A stretch of 64,000 bases of DNA from Caldilineae bacterium (GCA_011176545.1 DUEN01000002.1:16830-80829); one strand, 5' to 3'; positions 7,450-17,277 are shown, counted from the first letter of the stretch. Notes: generated by a model not told the origin, from the letters alone. A program made the numbers and translations.

Positions 7450-8715
7450 TTAAGCCGTGGGGACGTTCGCCCAGTCCGGCCGATGGGCCGCCTGAGGATA
7501 GAGCATGCGTAGCAGGATGGGGGTCAGCAACGTCGTCGCCAGCACCATGAGCACCACGCTGGCGAAGGCGTCCCCTCCCAACAGCCCCGCGTTCATCCCC
7601 ACGGAGGCCACGATGAGCCCTACTTCGCCACGGGAGGCCATACCCACACCCAACCGTAGCGCCTCCTCCCTGGTAAATCCCCCAATCCACGCGCCGATCC
7701 CGCACCCGAGGACCTTCGACAGCACGGCCACGACGATGATGATCAAAGCGAAGAGCAGGCCGTTCAATCCCAAAGCCCTGGCATTGGCCTCTAGGCCGAT
7801 GTTGACGAAGAAGACGGGGACCAGCCAGGCATATGCCATGCCGTGAAATCCCGTCTCGATCTGCTGACGTAACGGCGTCTGGGCGAAGATCAACCCGGCT
7901 AGAAAGGCCCCGGTAATGGCGGCCACGCCCCCCAAGGCTTCGGCGGTCCAGGCGTAGAGGAGGATGGTTACGGTAGCCAGCGCCATCACCCCTTCACTAA
8001 TGGGGAGCCGGGACACGAGGAAGCCCAGCCGGGGGATGAACCGCATCCCCAACCAGAGGGCCAGGCCGAAGTAGAGGCCCATCTTCGCCAACACCCAAAG
8101 GATGGTCAGCGCCCCTCCGCCTCCGCCCCCCGTTAAAGCCATAAACAGCGAGAGCAACAGGATCACCAACACGTCGTCCACCACGGCCGCGCCCAGCAAG
8201 GCCATCCCCACCCGGGTACGCAGCACCCCCAGCTCCATGAGGGTCTGAGCCGAGATGCTGACGCTGGTGGCGGCCAGCACCAAACCGAAGAAGGCCCCAT
8301 GCTGCAGGCCAAGGCCAAAAGGCCACGCCGACGCCATCCCCAAGGCGATGGGAGCGAACACCCCCATGATCCCAGCGAACACCGCCGGCCGCCCGGTGCT
8401 CGTCATCGCCTTGAGGTCCACCTCCAGGCCGGCGATGAACATCAGGAATAGCACGCCCAGGTGAGCCAGTTGCCTCAGGATCGCCTCCAGATACCCGTCA
8501 CTGAACACGGGCCAGTGCATCATATCCAGCACCGTTGGCCCCAGGATCAGACCGGCCAACAGCTCACCCAGGACGGCCGGCTGTCGCAGTCGGGTGCTCA
8601 GGTACCCGGCCCCCTTGGCAGCCACGATGACGATGGCCAAGGCTAGCAGGAACTGTAGCGAAAGATCCATCCCCTGTGATGATACGGCAGCCATTTCTCC
8701 CTTCTCTCTTCCCAA
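7450..8715 (-). CDS. CPA2-family cation/proton antiporter
   Basis: A 421-residue membrane protein with about 12 hydrophobic segments and the Na+/H+ exchanger fold of the CPA2 (KefB/NapA-like) family. Early family features are YLSTRLRQPAVLGELLAGLILGPT, LFLMFIAGLEVDL and, in the middle, LLGAAVVDDVLVILLL, where the paired Asp residues are the ion site. It would exchange Na+ or K+ for protons across the cytoplasmic membrane. There is no C-terminal TrkA-N domain, unlike KefB. The start is uncertain: codons 1, 8 and 16 are all ATG, with GAAGGGAGAA nearest codon 8. The PII-like gene follows it. Confidence 0.88.
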   Translation of the reverse strand: MGREKGEMAAVSSQGMDLSLQFLLALAIVIVAAKGAGYLSTRLRQPAVLGELLAGLILGPTVLDMMHWPVFSDGYLEAILRQLAHLGVLFLMFIAGLEVDLKAMTSTGRPAVFAGIMGVFAPIALGMASAWPFGLGLQHGAFFGLVLAATSVSISAQTLMELGVLRTRVGMALLGAAVVDDVLVILLLSLFMALTGGGGGGALTILWVLAKMGLYFGLALWLGMRFIPRLGFLVSRLPISEGVMALATVTILLYAWTAEALGGVAAITGAFLAGLIFAQTPLRQQIETGFHGMAYAWLVPVFFVNIGLEANARALGLNGLLFALIIIVVAVLSKVLGCGIGAWIGGFTREEALRLGVGMASRGEVGLIVASVGMNAGLLGGDAFASVVLMVLATTLLTPILLRMLYPQAAHRPDWANVPTA

Positions 8716-8752
8716 GGGCCACGACGCTCAGAACCTTTCCCCTCGCGCAAAC

Positions 8753-8796
8753 AAAAAGGCCAACACCTTGATATCTCTTGGAACATGGTGTCGGCC
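8753..8796 (-). terminator. Rho-independent terminator of the TVP38-family gene
   Basis: On the minus strand GGCCGACACC pairs with GGTGTTGGCC (10 bp, one G-U) and is followed by TTTTTG. It lies about 120 bp after the TVP38-family stop codon and 40-80 bp before the antiporter start, so it separates the two transcripts. Confidence 0.8.
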
Positions 8797-8913
8797 TACC
8801 TGGCGGCTGGTCTGCCTATCGACCTTCCGCCCTGTCTGCCTCGCGGTAGCTATCCAGCGCGACCGCAAGTATATCCAGTGTCCCCCGTCATGTCAAAAGA
8901 AAACGCTCATAAC

Positions 8914-9678
8914 TCACCGCAACCACCGACACACCCGACGCACCCGGCGCAAGATCAACAACGATATCAGCCGAAGTCGCCGCTGGTGTCGATAAACGAC
9001 GAAGATCACCACGACCAGAACGATCGAGGCCATCAGGACGAGCCCGGGGGGCATCCGAATCGCCCGATCCCCCACCCAGTTTCCCATGACCAGCCCGGGC
9101 CCGCGGCCAGCCAGTATCGCCAACAGCAACCAGCGAAACGGGACGCCGCTCAGCCCGGCCACGTAATAGACGGCATCGGGAACGGGGAACAGGAAGATCA
9201 ACCACCAGGTAAAGGCGGAACGAACCCTCAACCGGCGCTCCCAATAGCGCAGTTGCTGCTCCCCCACCAGCTTCTCGATCAAAGGCCGTCCCAGATATCG
9301 GGCCACGCTGGCTGCCAATCCAGCCCCCAGCCCCAGGCCAGCCAGGCTATACAGGGACCCCCAGACGGCGCCGAAGAGGTAGCCCCCCATTAAGCCCATG
9401 AAATGCCCTGGCACCGGCGCCAGCAAGATCTGAAAGGCAAAGAGAACGATATAGGCCAGGGGAGCCAGAGGGCCAAAACTCCGCACCCAGGCCCGGGCGG
9501 CCTCGCCCTGGGCCCCCGTCCATAATATCTTAGTTTGGCTGACCAACGTCAGGAGCGACCCGTGTCCCAACAACAAGAGGGCCAGGAAGGCCACGCCCCC
9601 CAACGTAAGCCAGAACCTTTGACGAGCGATGAAAATAGCTGTGCCCCGGCGCCACAGCTCACGAATACGCCACCGCAC
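8914..9678 (-). CDS. TVP38/TMEM64-family (SNARE-associated/DedA-like) membrane protein
   Basis: A 254-residue integral membrane protein. After a basic N-terminus and a first helix (FWLTLGGVAFLALLLLGHG), the core has the family pattern AFQILLAPVPGHFMGLMGGYLFGAVWGSLYSLAGLGLGAG, where the proline-glycine re-entrant loop lies, then RYLGRPLIEKLV and FLFPVPDAVYYVAGLSGV. Family members are thought to act in membrane homeostasis or lipid scrambling; the exact substrate is unknown. GTG at 9678 follows GGGGAC. The C-terminus is very basic (RRLRLISLLILRRVRRVCR). Confidence 0.85.
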   Translation of the reverse strand: MRWRIRELWRRGTAIFIARQRFWLTLGGVAFLALLLLGHGSLLTLVSQTKILWTGAQGEAARAWVRSFGPLAPLAYIVLFAFQILLAPVPGHFMGLMGGYLFGAVWGSLYSLAGLGLGAGLAASVARYLGRPLIEKLVGEQQLRYWERRLRVRSAFTWWLIFLFPVPDAVYYVAGLSGVPFRWLLLAILAGRGPGLVMGNWVGDRAIRMPPGLVLMASIVLVVVIFVVYRHQRRLRLISLLILRRVRRVCRWLR

Positions 9679-9732
9679 CTTGTCCCCTACGGCACCCCCA
9701 TGGACTGCTTGCTCTCACTCCCCTCCGCCATA

Positions 9733-11505
9733 TTACAGCCAATCCAGCAGATCGAAAACCGAATCGACCACCAGATCGGCGCTTTCAAGATCTTCCTTCT
9801 GCCCGAAGCCTGAGAGGACGCCGATGGCCAGGGCACCCGCGGCCTGAGCGGCCGCCACATCCGCCGCCGTATCCCCTACCATGGCACACTGCTCCACGTC
9901 AATTCCCAGCGCCTCGGCCGCATGGAGGATAGGCCCTGGATGGGGTTTCAAGCGAGGATAGTTATCGCGAGCGACGATGACATCCACGGCTCCCTCCAGC
10001 CCATTGGCCCGAACGAACTGCCGGACCTCCTCCACCTGTCGCGTCGTGACGATCCCCAACCGATAACGTTCGTGCAACTGTTGGATCGCTTCGATCGCCC
10101 CTGGCACCGGCACAAGGGCCTCCGCGGGCGGATAGCCCAACATCCTGCTCAATCGCTCTGCCCACTCTAACGCTTTCTCATCCATGGACCGCCGATCCAA
10201 CAAGGAGAGCAGGAAACTGGCCGGCCCCTCCAGGCGCCCCAGCACCCAACGCACCGTCCGTTCCGGATCCAACGCGGGGATCACGCTCCTCAACGGGGCG
10301 ATCCGCATCGCCCATATCCGCACGATCTCGTCGTCGGTCTCGACCAACGTGCCGTCCAGATCGAACAGCAACGCTTCGACCTTCCGCCCGCGCAACAATC
10401 CCCGCCATCGCGCCCTCAAGTCCAACGGTTGCGGCAACGGCTCAAAAGGCTCCTGATCCAACAGCTTCGCCGCTACATACCCGATGATTACCCGCAGCGA
10501 GGCGATGGTGGGCGAGGCCAACAGGATCCCGAGCACACCGGCCACCCTGGCCCCCGCGATCAGGCCGACGAAGACGACTAGTGGATGCAAGCGCACACGG
10601 CGCCCCACAAAACGCGGGATCAGGAACACGCCGTCCAGTTGAAAGACGGCGATGAAGATAGCAGCGACCAGGACCGCGAACCACAGGTTACTCAGAGGCA
10701 GATAGGAAGACCCCTGGAAGAAGGCGACCAGCGTCGCCAGCACACCGGCGACGGTCGGGCCGATGGAGGGGATCAACTCCATCGCCCCAGCCAGCAGGCC
10801 GAAGGCCACGGCGTTCGGCATCCCGATGATCGAGAGCACCACGGCCAGGAAGGTCCCCACGATGATGCCCACCGTGAGCTGTCCTCGCACGAAGGCATCC
10901 CAAATATTGACCACCTCATGGGCCAGGCGCAACAGCTCATCTCGATAATCCGCGGGGATGCGATCGACGATGTAGCGTATGATCAAGGCGTGGTCCTTCA
11001 CTAGCCAGAAAGAGACGACCAAGACAAAGATCAACCAGAGGAGCCCGGACGCGACGCCGAAGACCAGGTTCAACGCGCCCGTGGCGAAGGGGGACAGCAA
11101 CGCCTGCAAAGCACCGCTGAGCTGATCGTAGAGGGAGGAAAGCTCGATCTGAACGCCGGGGACCAACACGAACGGCTGTTGAAAGCGCTGGCCGATCTCC
11201 TGAGTCAGGTCGGCCAACGTGTTGGCCAGTTCACGCGCTAGCCTGACCAGCCGCGGCGTGAGGAGCGCGGGCGCCAGGATGAGGAGGACCAGAAAGGCGA
11301 TGTAAACCCCGATCACAACGGCAGTGCGCGGCCATCCTGTGCGCCGCACCAGCCACCGAACGGGGATGTTCAGGAAATAGGCTACGATGATGGCGACCAT
11401 CAACGGGCCGAGGATCTGGCTGAATCGCGAGATCAGCCAGATCGTGCCCACAAAGCCGCTGATAACGACGATCTGTTTCGTCAGCGGGCTCCAACGCGGT
11501 GACAT
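9733..11505 (-). CDS. AI-2E/PerM family transporter fused to HAD phosphatase
   Basis: One 590-residue frame with two unrelated halves. Residues 1 to about 365 are an AI-2E/PerM exporter-family membrane protein: N-terminal helices, a soluble loop, FWLVKDHALIIRYIV, VNIWDAFVRGQL and IPSIGPTVAGVLATLVAFFQG. From about residue 375 it is a HAD-superfamily hydrolase: LLFDLDGTLVET (nucleophile and acid Asp), IVTTRQVEEV (motif II Thr), RLKPHPGPILHAA (motif III Lys) and AMVGDTAADVAAAQAAGA (motif IV). The HAD half resembles phosphoglycolate phosphatases or pyrophosphatase-like members. The join is in frame with no stop between halves. Coupling of transport and dephosphorylation is inference. Confidence 0.88.
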   Translation of the reverse strand: MSPRWSPLTKQIVVISGFVGTIWLISRFSQILGPLMVAIIVAYFLNIPVRWLVRRTGWPRTAVVIGVYIAFLVLLILAPALLTPRLVRLARELANTLADLTQEIGQRFQQPFVLVPGVQIELSSLYDQLSGALQALLSPFATGALNLVFGVASGLLWLIFVLVVSFWLVKDHALIIRYIVDRIPADYRDELLRLAHEVVNIWDAFVRGQLTVGIIVGTFLAVVLSIIGMPNAVAFGLLAGAMELIPSIGPTVAGVLATLVAFFQGSSYLPLSNLWFAVLVAAIFIAVFQLDGVFLIPRFVGRRVRLHPLVVFVGLIAGARVAGVLGILLASPTIASLRVIIGYVAAKLLDQEPFEPLPQPLDLRARWRGLLRGRKVEALLFDLDGTLVETDDEIVRIWAMRIAPLRSVIPALDPERTVRWVLGRLEGPASFLLSLLDRRSMDEKALEWAERLSRMLGYPPAEALVPVPGAIEAIQQLHERYRLGIVTTRQVEEVRQFVRANGLEGAVDVIVARDNYPRLKPHPGPILHAAEALGIDVEQCAMVGDTAADVAAAQAAGALAIGVLSGFGQKEDLESADLVVDSVFDLLDWL

Positions 11506-11750
11506 AAGTCAGGAAGCTCCATGCCCCCTGAGCAACGTCCGGGGCTACAATCCCCCACCCCTCTCCCTTGATGTGAAGGGGAAGCCTGACGCCAGTCGGA
11601 CGGGAAAGGGCGAGGGTCAAGTTAGCAAGCTATCGCAAACGCCTATTATAGGGACGCACGGCGGTAGCACCACAGTTAACCGTAGTTGCTCACCACTATG
11701 CCATATCTTGTGGTATCTTGCTTGCTCAGACACAGTATATTGGTCTACAA

Positions 11751-11778
11751 GTAGGGGCGCAGCATGCTGCGCCCCTAC
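11751..11778. repeat. GTAGGGGCG palindrome, perfect, 28 bp
   Basis: GTAGGGGCG, a 10-bp core CAGCATGCTG, then CGCCCCTAC form a perfect palindrome in the spacer between the AI-2E/HAD gene and signal peptidase. The arms match copies at 27021-27048 and 33930-33957 but the core differs. The rest of 11506-11862 holds repeat fragments and no supportable gene. Confidence 0.85.
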
Positions 11779-11794
11779 CCCACGGTTCCATGCA

Positions 11795-11866
11795 CACCTA
11801 CCCGCACGGCCGTGCGCCCCTACAATTCGGCCATGCTGGTAGGGGCGAAGCATGCCTCGTCCCTAC
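11795..11866. repeat. Truncated, inverted remnant of the miniature element
   Basis: The stretch GCACGGCCGTGCGCCCCTAC, AATTCGGCC, then CTGGTAGGGGCGAAGCATGC is the reverse complement of the interior of the elements at 25913-26058 and 26964-27094 (their ...GGCCGAATTGTAGGG... segment). No terminal inverted repeat remains. It ends at the stop of the signal peptidase gene. Confidence 0.6.
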
Positions 11867-12441
11867 TCAACCCATCCGATCAACGAAGGCGGCCAATACG
11901 AGAACCAGGCGCGTCCGATGATGTTATCCAGATGGATCGGGCCGAAGACGCGCGAGTCATTCGAGGCCGCCCGGTTATCCCCTAGCACAAACACAGAAAG
12001 CGGAGGGACGACGCGCGGTTCCAACGTCTCATGGGAACGATAGACCACATACGGCTCATCCAGAGGCTTGCCGTTAATGTAAACGATGCCCTTACGCATC
12101 TCCACCGTCTCACCCGGGAGCCCGATGACGCGCTTGATCAACAGCTCAGAGCCACGGCCAGGCACACGAAACACTACGATATCCCCCCGCCTCGGCGCGT
12201 GGAAACGATAGGAGATCTTCTCCACCACGAGGCGCTGATCTGTGTGCAGGTTGGGCTCCATGCTCTGCCCATACACGCGGGTGGCCTGGGCCAGGAAAAG
12301 CTGGATGACCAAAGCGATCACCACGGCGGGGATCACCGTCTCCGCGACCTCTCGGAACGCCGTCATGATGCGGGCCCCCCAGCCAGGTCGGCGAGGCGGC
12401 GTGGGAGACATCTCCTGTATATTCTGCATCTCTTCCATCAT
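11863..12441 (-). CDS. lepB: Signal peptidase I
   Basis: Type I signal peptidase, which removes signal peptides from exported proteins at the outer face of the cytoplasmic membrane. The 192-residue protein has one membrane helix (VIPAVVIALVIQLFLAQ, about 36-52), then the catalytic Ser60 in YGQSMEPNL, the general base Lys103 in LLIKRVIGLPGETVE, and VFVLGDNRAASNDSRVFG (box E). A short proline-containing cytoplasmic tail precedes the helix. GAGG lies before ATG 12441. The exported proteins in this window (beta-helix protein, VWA proteins) are possible clients; the two lipoproteins would instead use signal peptidase II. Confidence 0.95.
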   Translation of the reverse strand: MMEEMQNIQEMSPTPPRRPGWGARIMTAFREVAETVIPAVVIALVIQLFLAQATRVYGQSMEPNLHTDQRLVVEKISYRFHAPRRGDIVVFRVPGRGSELLIKRVIGLPGETVEMRKGIVYINGKPLDEPYVVYRSHETLEPRVVPPLSVFVLGDNRAASNDSRVFGPIHLDNIIGRAWFSYWPPSLIGWVE

Positions 12442-12488
12442 GTGACCTCGACGACGATCATGATGAACGATTCGTGAATGTAAAGGCA

Positions 12489-12524
12489 GCAGCCAGGGTG
12501 CCGACCATGGGCGACCCCGGCTGC
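12489..12524 (-). terminator. Probable terminator after pnp
   Basis: On the minus strand GCAGCCGGGGT pairs with ACCCTGGCTGC (10 of 11), about 46 bp after the pnp stop and before the lepB start. It is followed by TGCCTTTAC, a weak U stretch, so termination may be partial and lepB may share some transcript. Confidence 0.5.
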
Positions 12525-12569
12525 CTCATTATACCGCAAAGTATGCGGTTTCCACCTAGTCAAAAAGGC

Positions 12570-14771
12570 TTAGCGACGTCGAGGGCGCCCTCGACGCCCA
12601 CTATTGCCTCCAGAACGACCGGATCTACCGCCGGGACGACCACCTCGAGAGCCCCCCTTGTCCCGCTCTCGCGCCTCTTCCGCCGACCATCCCTCCAGGA
12701 CGGCCTGACGGGACAGCCGAATCCGGCCGGTGGGATCGATATCCACCACCATCACCATCACTTCATCGCCCACTTTGACCACGTCTTCCACGGACTCGGC
12801 CCGGTAGTCGGCCAGTTGGGAGATGTGCACCATGCCATCCACGCCGGGCAGGATCTCCACGAAGGCGCCGTACGGCTCCGTACGCACCACCCGACCGGTA
12901 TAGATCTTGCCGATCTCCACGTCTTCCGTCAGCGTCTCGATCATCTGCACGGCTGAATCCCGTGCGCTCTCGTCGCTGGCCGCGATGTAGACCGTCCCAT
13001 CCTCCTCTATATCCACCTTCACATCATAATCTTCCTGGATCTTCCGGATCACCTTGCCGCCTGGGCCGATGACCTTTCCGATCTTCTCCGGGTCGATATG
13101 GATGGTGATGATACGCGGCGCGTACTTGGACAGCTCCTTGCGCGGCTCGGAGATCACCTCCGTCATCTTCTCCAGGATATAGAGCCGCCCCTCCCGCGCC
13201 TGGGCCAGCGCTTCCTCCAGGATGTCATAGGACAGCCCTTTGATCTTGATGTCCATCTGCAAGGCCGTGATCCCGTGCTCCGTGCCGGCGACTTTGAAGT
13301 CCATGTCGCCCAGCGCGTCCTCAAGGCCCTGGATATCCGACAGGACGACGTAACGGCCGTTCCCGTCGGTCACCAGGCCCATGGCGATGCCCGCTACGGG
13401 CGCCTCGATGGGCACGCCCGCGTCCATCAACGCCAAAGTGCTCCCACACACCGAGGCCATCGAGGTCGATCCGTTAGAGGAGAGCACCTCGGATACCAGG
13501 CGGATCGTGTAGGGGAACTCGCTCTCGGGCGGGATCATCGGCAGCAGCGCCCGCTCGGCCAGGGCCCCATGCCCGATCTCACGCCGCTTCGGTCCCCGGA
13601 GCGGCCACACCTCGCCGGTGGAGTAAGGCGGGAAGTTGTAGTGATGCAGAAATCGCTTGCTCTCCTCCGGGCTGAGGGTGTCCAGCAACTGGGCATCCCG
13701 CGGCGTCCCCAAGGTGGCGATGGTTAGGACCTGGGTCTCGCCTCGTATGAAGAGACCGCTGCCATGGACTCGCGGGAGCAGGCCCACCTTGCACATGATG
13801 GGACGGATCGTCTTGGGATCACGCCCATCAGGCCGCACGCCCTCCTCCAGGATGCGGCGTCGTACGACCTCCTTCAGCACCTCGTCGAATACAGTGCTGA
13901 TATCGATCGGGTCATACGAGGTCCCCAGGCTTTCCAGCAATTCATCACGCAGGGCCTCCAGCGCCTCCGAGCGCTCCGTCTTGGGCAGCCCTTGCCTCAG
14001 GACTTCCTCGATACGATCCACAGCCTGCGCCTGCATGGCCTCCTTCACCTCCGGGGCCGGTACGTAAGGCGTGAACGACATCTTGGGCTTGCCCACGGTG
14101 GCGGCCATCTCCTTCTGGACACGGATGATGTCCTGCATGGCCTCATGGCCCAGGCGCATGGCCTCCAGCATCAGGTCCTCCGGGATCTCATGGGCGCCCG
14201 CTTCCACCATCAGGATGGCGTCCTCGGTGCCCGCGATGCGCAAATCCAGCGTGCTGTGCTCCATCTCCTGGATGGTGGGATTGATGACGAACTCGCCATC
14301 GATGTAGCCCACCCGCACGGCGCCGACGGGCCCCTCGAAGGGGATGTCGGAGATCATCAAGGCGGCTGAGGCGCCGATGATCCCGAGGATATCCAGGTGC
14401 GTCTGCTGATCAGCCGACAGGGCCGTCAGTATGACCTGGACGTCGTTGTGGAAACCCTTGGGGAACAACGGGCGGAGCGGCCGATCGACCAGCCGACAAA
14501 GCAGGATGGCCTCGTCGCTAGGGCGCCCCTCGCGCCGGAAGAAGGAGCCCGGGATCCGTCCCGCAGCGTACAACCGCTCCTCGAACTCGACGCTCAGGGG
14601 GAAGAAGTCGATGCCCTCGCGCGGGGTCTTGGTGGCGGTGGCCGTGCACAACAGCACGGCCTCTCCAGACTGAATGGTCACGGCGCCACCCGCCTGCGGC
14701 GCCAGCAACCCGGTTTCTAGGATGATCTCGTGATCACCCGCATGTGCGATAAAGCGTTTTGGTTCTATCAT
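12570..14771 (-). CDS. pnp: Polyribonucleotide nucleotidyltransferase (PNPase)
   Basis: PNPase degrades RNA 3-prime to 5-prime by phosphorolysis and is a core part of the RNA degradosome. The 733-residue protein has the expected order: first RNase PH domain ([34 protein letters not shown]), an all-alpha middle, the second RNase PH domain ([53 protein letters not shown]), a KH domain ([16 protein letters not shown], about 560-575), an S1 domain ([20 protein letters not shown], about 630-690) and an Arg/Gly-rich tail. It lies downstream of rpsO, the classic bacterial order, but here a candidate RNA gene and terminators separate them. GGAG precedes ATG 14771 closely. Confidence 0.97.
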   Translation of the reverse strand: MIEPKRFIAHAGDHEIILETGLLAPQAGGAVTIQSGEAVLLCTATATKTPREGIDFFPLSVEFEERLYAAGRIPGSFFRREGRPSDEAILLCRLVDRPLRPLFPKGFHNDVQVILTALSADQQTHLDILGIIGASAALMISDIPFEGPVGAVRVGYIDGEFVINPTIQEMEHSTLDLRIAGTEDAILMVEAGAHEIPEDLMLEAMRLGHEAMQDIIRVQKEMAATVGKPKMSFTPYVPAPEVKEAMQAQAVDRIEEVLRQGLPKTERSEALEALRDELLESLGTSYDPIDISTVFDEVLKEVVRRRILEEGVRPDGRDPKTIRPIMCKVGLLPRVHGSGLFIRGETQVLTIATLGTPRDAQLLDTLSPEESKRFLHHYNFPPYSTGEVWPLRGPKRREIGHGALAERALLPMIPPESEFPYTIRLVSEVLSSNGSTSMASVCGSTLALMDAGVPIEAPVAGIAMGLVTDGNGRYVVLSDIQGLEDALGDMDFKVAGTEHGITALQMDIKIKGLSYDILEEALAQAREGRLYILEKMTEVISEPRKELSKYAPRIITIHIDPEKIGKVIGPGGKVIRKIQEDYDVKVDIEEDGTVYIAASDESARDSAVQMIETLTEDVEIGKIYTGRVVRTEPYGAFVEILPGVDGMVHISQLADYRAESVEDVVKVGDEVMVMVVDIDPTGRIRLSRQAVLEGWSAEEARERDKGGSRGGRPGGRSGRSGGNSGRRGRPRRR

Positions 14772-14820
14772 TTCTCCTATCCCTTTCCCTCTGGCCCCGC
14801 ACGCCCGGCCTGGCTACGCG

Positions 14821-14848
14821 AAAACCCGCGGCCGTAAGCAGCCGCGGG
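14821..14848 (-). terminator. Strong intrinsic terminator
   Basis: On the minus strand CCCGCGGC, an 8-nt loop and GCCGCGGG are followed by TTTTCG. It lies directly after the closing helix of the candidate RNA at 14850-15040 and just before pnp, so it probably ends that RNA. Confidence 0.85.
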
Positions 14849-15048
14849 CGCCTGGTTCTGTCCAGAGGTCAGGGACTGGCGACTGGTGCCAAACGTCATG
14901 ATCTGCCCAATCCATGGATCACCCACTGGGTGTCCTCTTTGGGCGACAGGCTCCATGCCGCACAGTAGCAGGGAAACCTCAGACGATTGGCCTCACTCAC
15001 CAATTCCTAGACCTCTCGACGGACCAGCGCTTCACCAGGCTGCCTACA
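14821..15048 (-). ncRNA. Candidate structured RNA resembling 6S RNA
   Basis: The 230-bp space between rpsO and pnp has its own terminator and a long nested fold on the minus strand. Pairs run GCCTGGT (15040-15034) with ACCAGGC (14856-14850), GTCC (15024-15021) with GGAC (14863-14860), AGGTC (15014-15010) with GACCT (14870-14866), then, after an unpaired stretch, CCAATC (14990-14985) with GATTGG (14912-14907), ending in a CACCC-AGT-GGGTG hairpin (14932-14920). A small TGGC/GCCA hairpin lies on the 3-prime side of the open region. A long rod of about 190 nt with a central bubble that carries such a hairpin is the plan of 6S RNA, the RNA polymerase regulator. A TATCAT -10-like box lies at 15061-15056. 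The identity is inference from structure only. Confidence 0.5.
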
Positions 15049-15083
15049 GGGCCAGATGATATGTTGTCAATTCCTAGTAATAC

Positions 15084-15123
15084 AAAACGAGTAGATGGGA
15101 GCTCCCGCCGCCACATCTACTCG
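15084..15123 (-). terminator. rpsO terminator
   Basis: On the minus strand CGAGTAGATG pairs with CATCTACTCG (10 bp perfect, 16-nt loop) followed by TTTTG. It starts about 20 bp after the rpsO stop. It probably ends the rpsO transcript or attenuates read-through into the RNA gene and pnp. Confidence 0.85.
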
Positions 15124-15144
15124 CCTGTTTACCTCCTATCATGA

Positions 15145-15414
15145 CTACCGACGTAGGCCTAGCCGTGTAATCAGCTCGCGGTAACGTTGGTAATCCTTCT
15201 TCGCTAGATATGCCAGGAGCCGGCGGCGTTGCCCAACCATCTTCAGGAGCCCCCGGCGGGAATGCTCGTCATGCTTGTGTACTTTGAGGTGCTCGATCAG
15301 GTTGTTGATACGCTCCGTTAAGAGGGCCACCTGAACCTCAGGTGAGCCTGTATCCGTCTCATGTACGTGGTATTCCTGGATAATCGCCTGCTTTTCCTCC
15401 TTCGTCAGAGCCAC
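15145..15414 (-). CDS. rpsO: Ribosomal protein S15
   Basis: Small-subunit protein S15 binds the central domain of 16S rRNA and helps join the subunits. The 89-residue length is exactly typical. Family stretches seen are [43 protein letters not shown] and [16 protein letters not shown]. The start is GTG 15414 (reading VALTKEEKQ), with GGAG six bases upstream. An open frame extends further upstream but lacks S15 character. A good promoter lies 78 bp before the start, and the gene is followed by a terminator. Confidence 0.97.
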   Translation of the reverse strand: MALTKEEKQAIIQEYHVHETDTGSPEVQVALLTERINNLIEHLKVHKHDEHSRRGLLKMVGQRRRLLAYLAKKDYQRYRELITRLGLRR

Positions 15415-15491
15415 CTTTGTCTCCTTTCTTATCAAGCCAGGACACCGCTGGAATACCAGAGGCGCATGTCCCAGCCGAATTGGACACATCA

Positions 15492-15520
15492 AGTATAACA
15501 TAACGCATCCCGTCGGGCAA
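15492..15520 (-). promoter_or_regulatory. Promoter of rpsO
   Basis: On the minus strand TTGCCC (15520-15515) and TATACT (15497-15492) are spaced by 17 bp. The -35 box TTGCCC is the same as in the putative gatC and gdhA promoters of this window. Confidence 0.7.
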
Positions 15521-15569
15521 ATCCTATCGCCCCGCCAGCGATGGCGATGCATCTCCCCAAGAAGCCCTC

Positions 15570-16898
15570 TCACGCAGATGTCGCCTCGGCCCGGCGACGG
15601 AACTCCCTCATGTCGATCACGATCCCGTTCAGGCGGGCTTCTTGGGCGGCGAAGGCCATCAGGTGACTTTCCAGCGCATCGCGGGCGGTCGTGAGCGCCG
15701 GGGCTACGCCGTTGACGGCGCGGACGAAGGCGGCCATCAATCCCTGATCACCGCTGGCATGCCCGGTCGCCCCTGCTCCTGATGAGGTCACCGGGAACTC
15801 TATCCGCTCTACCTTGCCCGTAAGGTGGTCGTGGATCTCTATCCACTGCTCGTCGAGATAATAGCGTCCCAGGAGCGTGGCGCGGGTACCATCGTAACGC
15901 ATCGTACGCCCTTCCTTGTGGGAGTGGCCGTGCATGATCATACTCACTGAAGCGCCGCTCTCCAACTCCATGTTGACCACCTGGTGGTCCACGACGTTGT
16001 TGTCGCAGCGGTAAACGCAGCGTCCGTAAGGGCCTGTCTCCAATGCGCGTCGTCGTGCCTCCAGGCTGGTGTCCTCGGAGATGACGGAGATGGGCCATCC
16101 TTGGTAATCAGGGACCGCTTCCAGGCCCGACATGGTGAGTCTCAACGGGACCAGATCCAGGTATAACCGTGGCGCGTACCAGGGACACTCATCAGCAGCC
16201 GGACAGCCGTCCGTGCATCGTTCCGGAGCCCCGGGCGGAGCGTTCTCCGCTCGATAGTGAATCAGCGAGCCAAACGAGCTCAATCGCCGACACGGGCCGA
16301 ACAGCCAGAAAAGGATGTCCAGGTCATGGCAACACTTGGTCAGGATCATGGGGCTGGCGATATCGCTGTTGCGCCACAGGCCGCGCACGAAGGAATGGGC
16401 CATGTGCCAATAGGAGACGTTCTCCCGATGCTCGATGGTGATGATATCGCCTAAACGTCCAGAGGTGACGATATCCCGCAGAGTGGAGAAGAAGGGGACA
16501 TAGCGCAGGACATGAGCGATTTGCAGGAGCCGTCCAGTACGCTCGGCCGCCTGCACCAGTCGCACACACTCGGCGAGGGTGGGGGCCATGGGTTTCTCCA
16601 ACAGGACATCGTAGCCGGCCTCCAGCGCAGCCAGGGTGGGCTCGACGTGCAATCGATCCATGGTACAGATGAAGGCGACGTCGGCGATCTTCCCCTTGGC
16701 GAGGAGGTCCTCCCATGTGATGAATTGACGTTCCGGGGGGATATCATGCGCCCGCGCGAAGCGAGCGCGGCGTCCTTCATGCGGTTCGGCGACAGCCACA
16801 AAGCGGATCTGCTCCGGATGGGCCAGCGCGTAGGGGCCATATGCCTCGTATCCCCGGTTGCCAGCGCCGATGAGAACGGCGGTAAGCGGCTTTAACAT
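15570..16898 (-). CDS. Gfo/Idh/MocA-family oxidoreductase
   Basis: A 442-residue NAD(P)-dependent dehydrogenase of the sugar/inositol family. The Rossmann loop is [17 protein letters not shown] at the N-terminus, followed by [15 protein letters not shown] and the family [15 protein letters not shown] near residue 100. RFVPF-like [20 protein letters not shown] and [15 protein letters not shown] follow. A cysteine-rich insert ([14 protein letters not shown]) after the middle is typical of one large subgroup of these enzymes. The substrate is unknown, probably a sugar or sugar derivative. GAGGAGGATC precedes ATG 16898, which I prefer over an upstream in-frame ATG. It is not obviously in an operon. 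Confidence 0.88.
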   Translation of the reverse strand: MLKPLTAVLIGAGNRGYEAYGPYALAHPEQIRFVAVAEPHEGRRARFARAHDIPPERQFITWEDLLAKGKIADVAFICTMDRLHVEPTLAALEAGYDVLLEKPMAPTLAECVRLVQAAERTGRLLQIAHVLRYVPFFSTLRDIVTSGRLGDIITIEHRENVSYWHMAHSFVRGLWRNSDIASPMILTKCCHDLDILFWLFGPCRRLSSFGSLIHYRAENAPPGAPERCTDGCPAADECPWYAPRLYLDLVPLRLTMSGLEAVPDYQGWPISVISEDTSLEARRRALETGPYGRCVYRCDNNVVDHQVVNMELESGASVSMIMHGHSHKEGRTMRYDGTRATLLGRYYLDEQWIEIHDHLTGKVERIEFPVTSSGAGATGHASGDQGLMAAFVRAVNGVAPALTTARDALESHLMAFAAQEARLNGIVIDMREFRRRAEATSA

Positions 16899-17277
16899 AG
16901 TGATCCTCCTCGTATGATCTTCCCGAGATCTCCTGACCTGGAACGGCCATAAAAGCCGCCCCATACATGACATCCAACCCAAGGTAAAGCGAGGCTGAGC
17001 CCCGCTCCATGCACATCAACTTAACAGCGTGGACGAGGCTCTCGCCTCCTACTCCCTCTAACGGTGGCTACACATGAAGTATGGAAGGGAAGATGCGGAG
17101 ATGGGAGCCCCCGCCTGATATATCGGCGCCACATGAATACGGCATCTGGGTTGCCCGCCCAGACGGCGGATAGAATCTGCCGCCACCCTTTATCCGCCTT
17201 TCGCCTGCCTGGTAGGGGCCTGGTGCTTCTCCGAACTGCTCAGGATGTAAGGATATGTTCTCATATCACTTAACTTA

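Noticed and set aside
11617-11853. A 78-codon minus-strand frame before signal peptidase
   Set aside because: It is made wholly of repeat sequence (palindrome arms) and has no gene-like composition.
11740-11870. Short CRISPR array
   Set aside because: Repeats are palindromes of changing core without regular spacers, and no cas genes are near.
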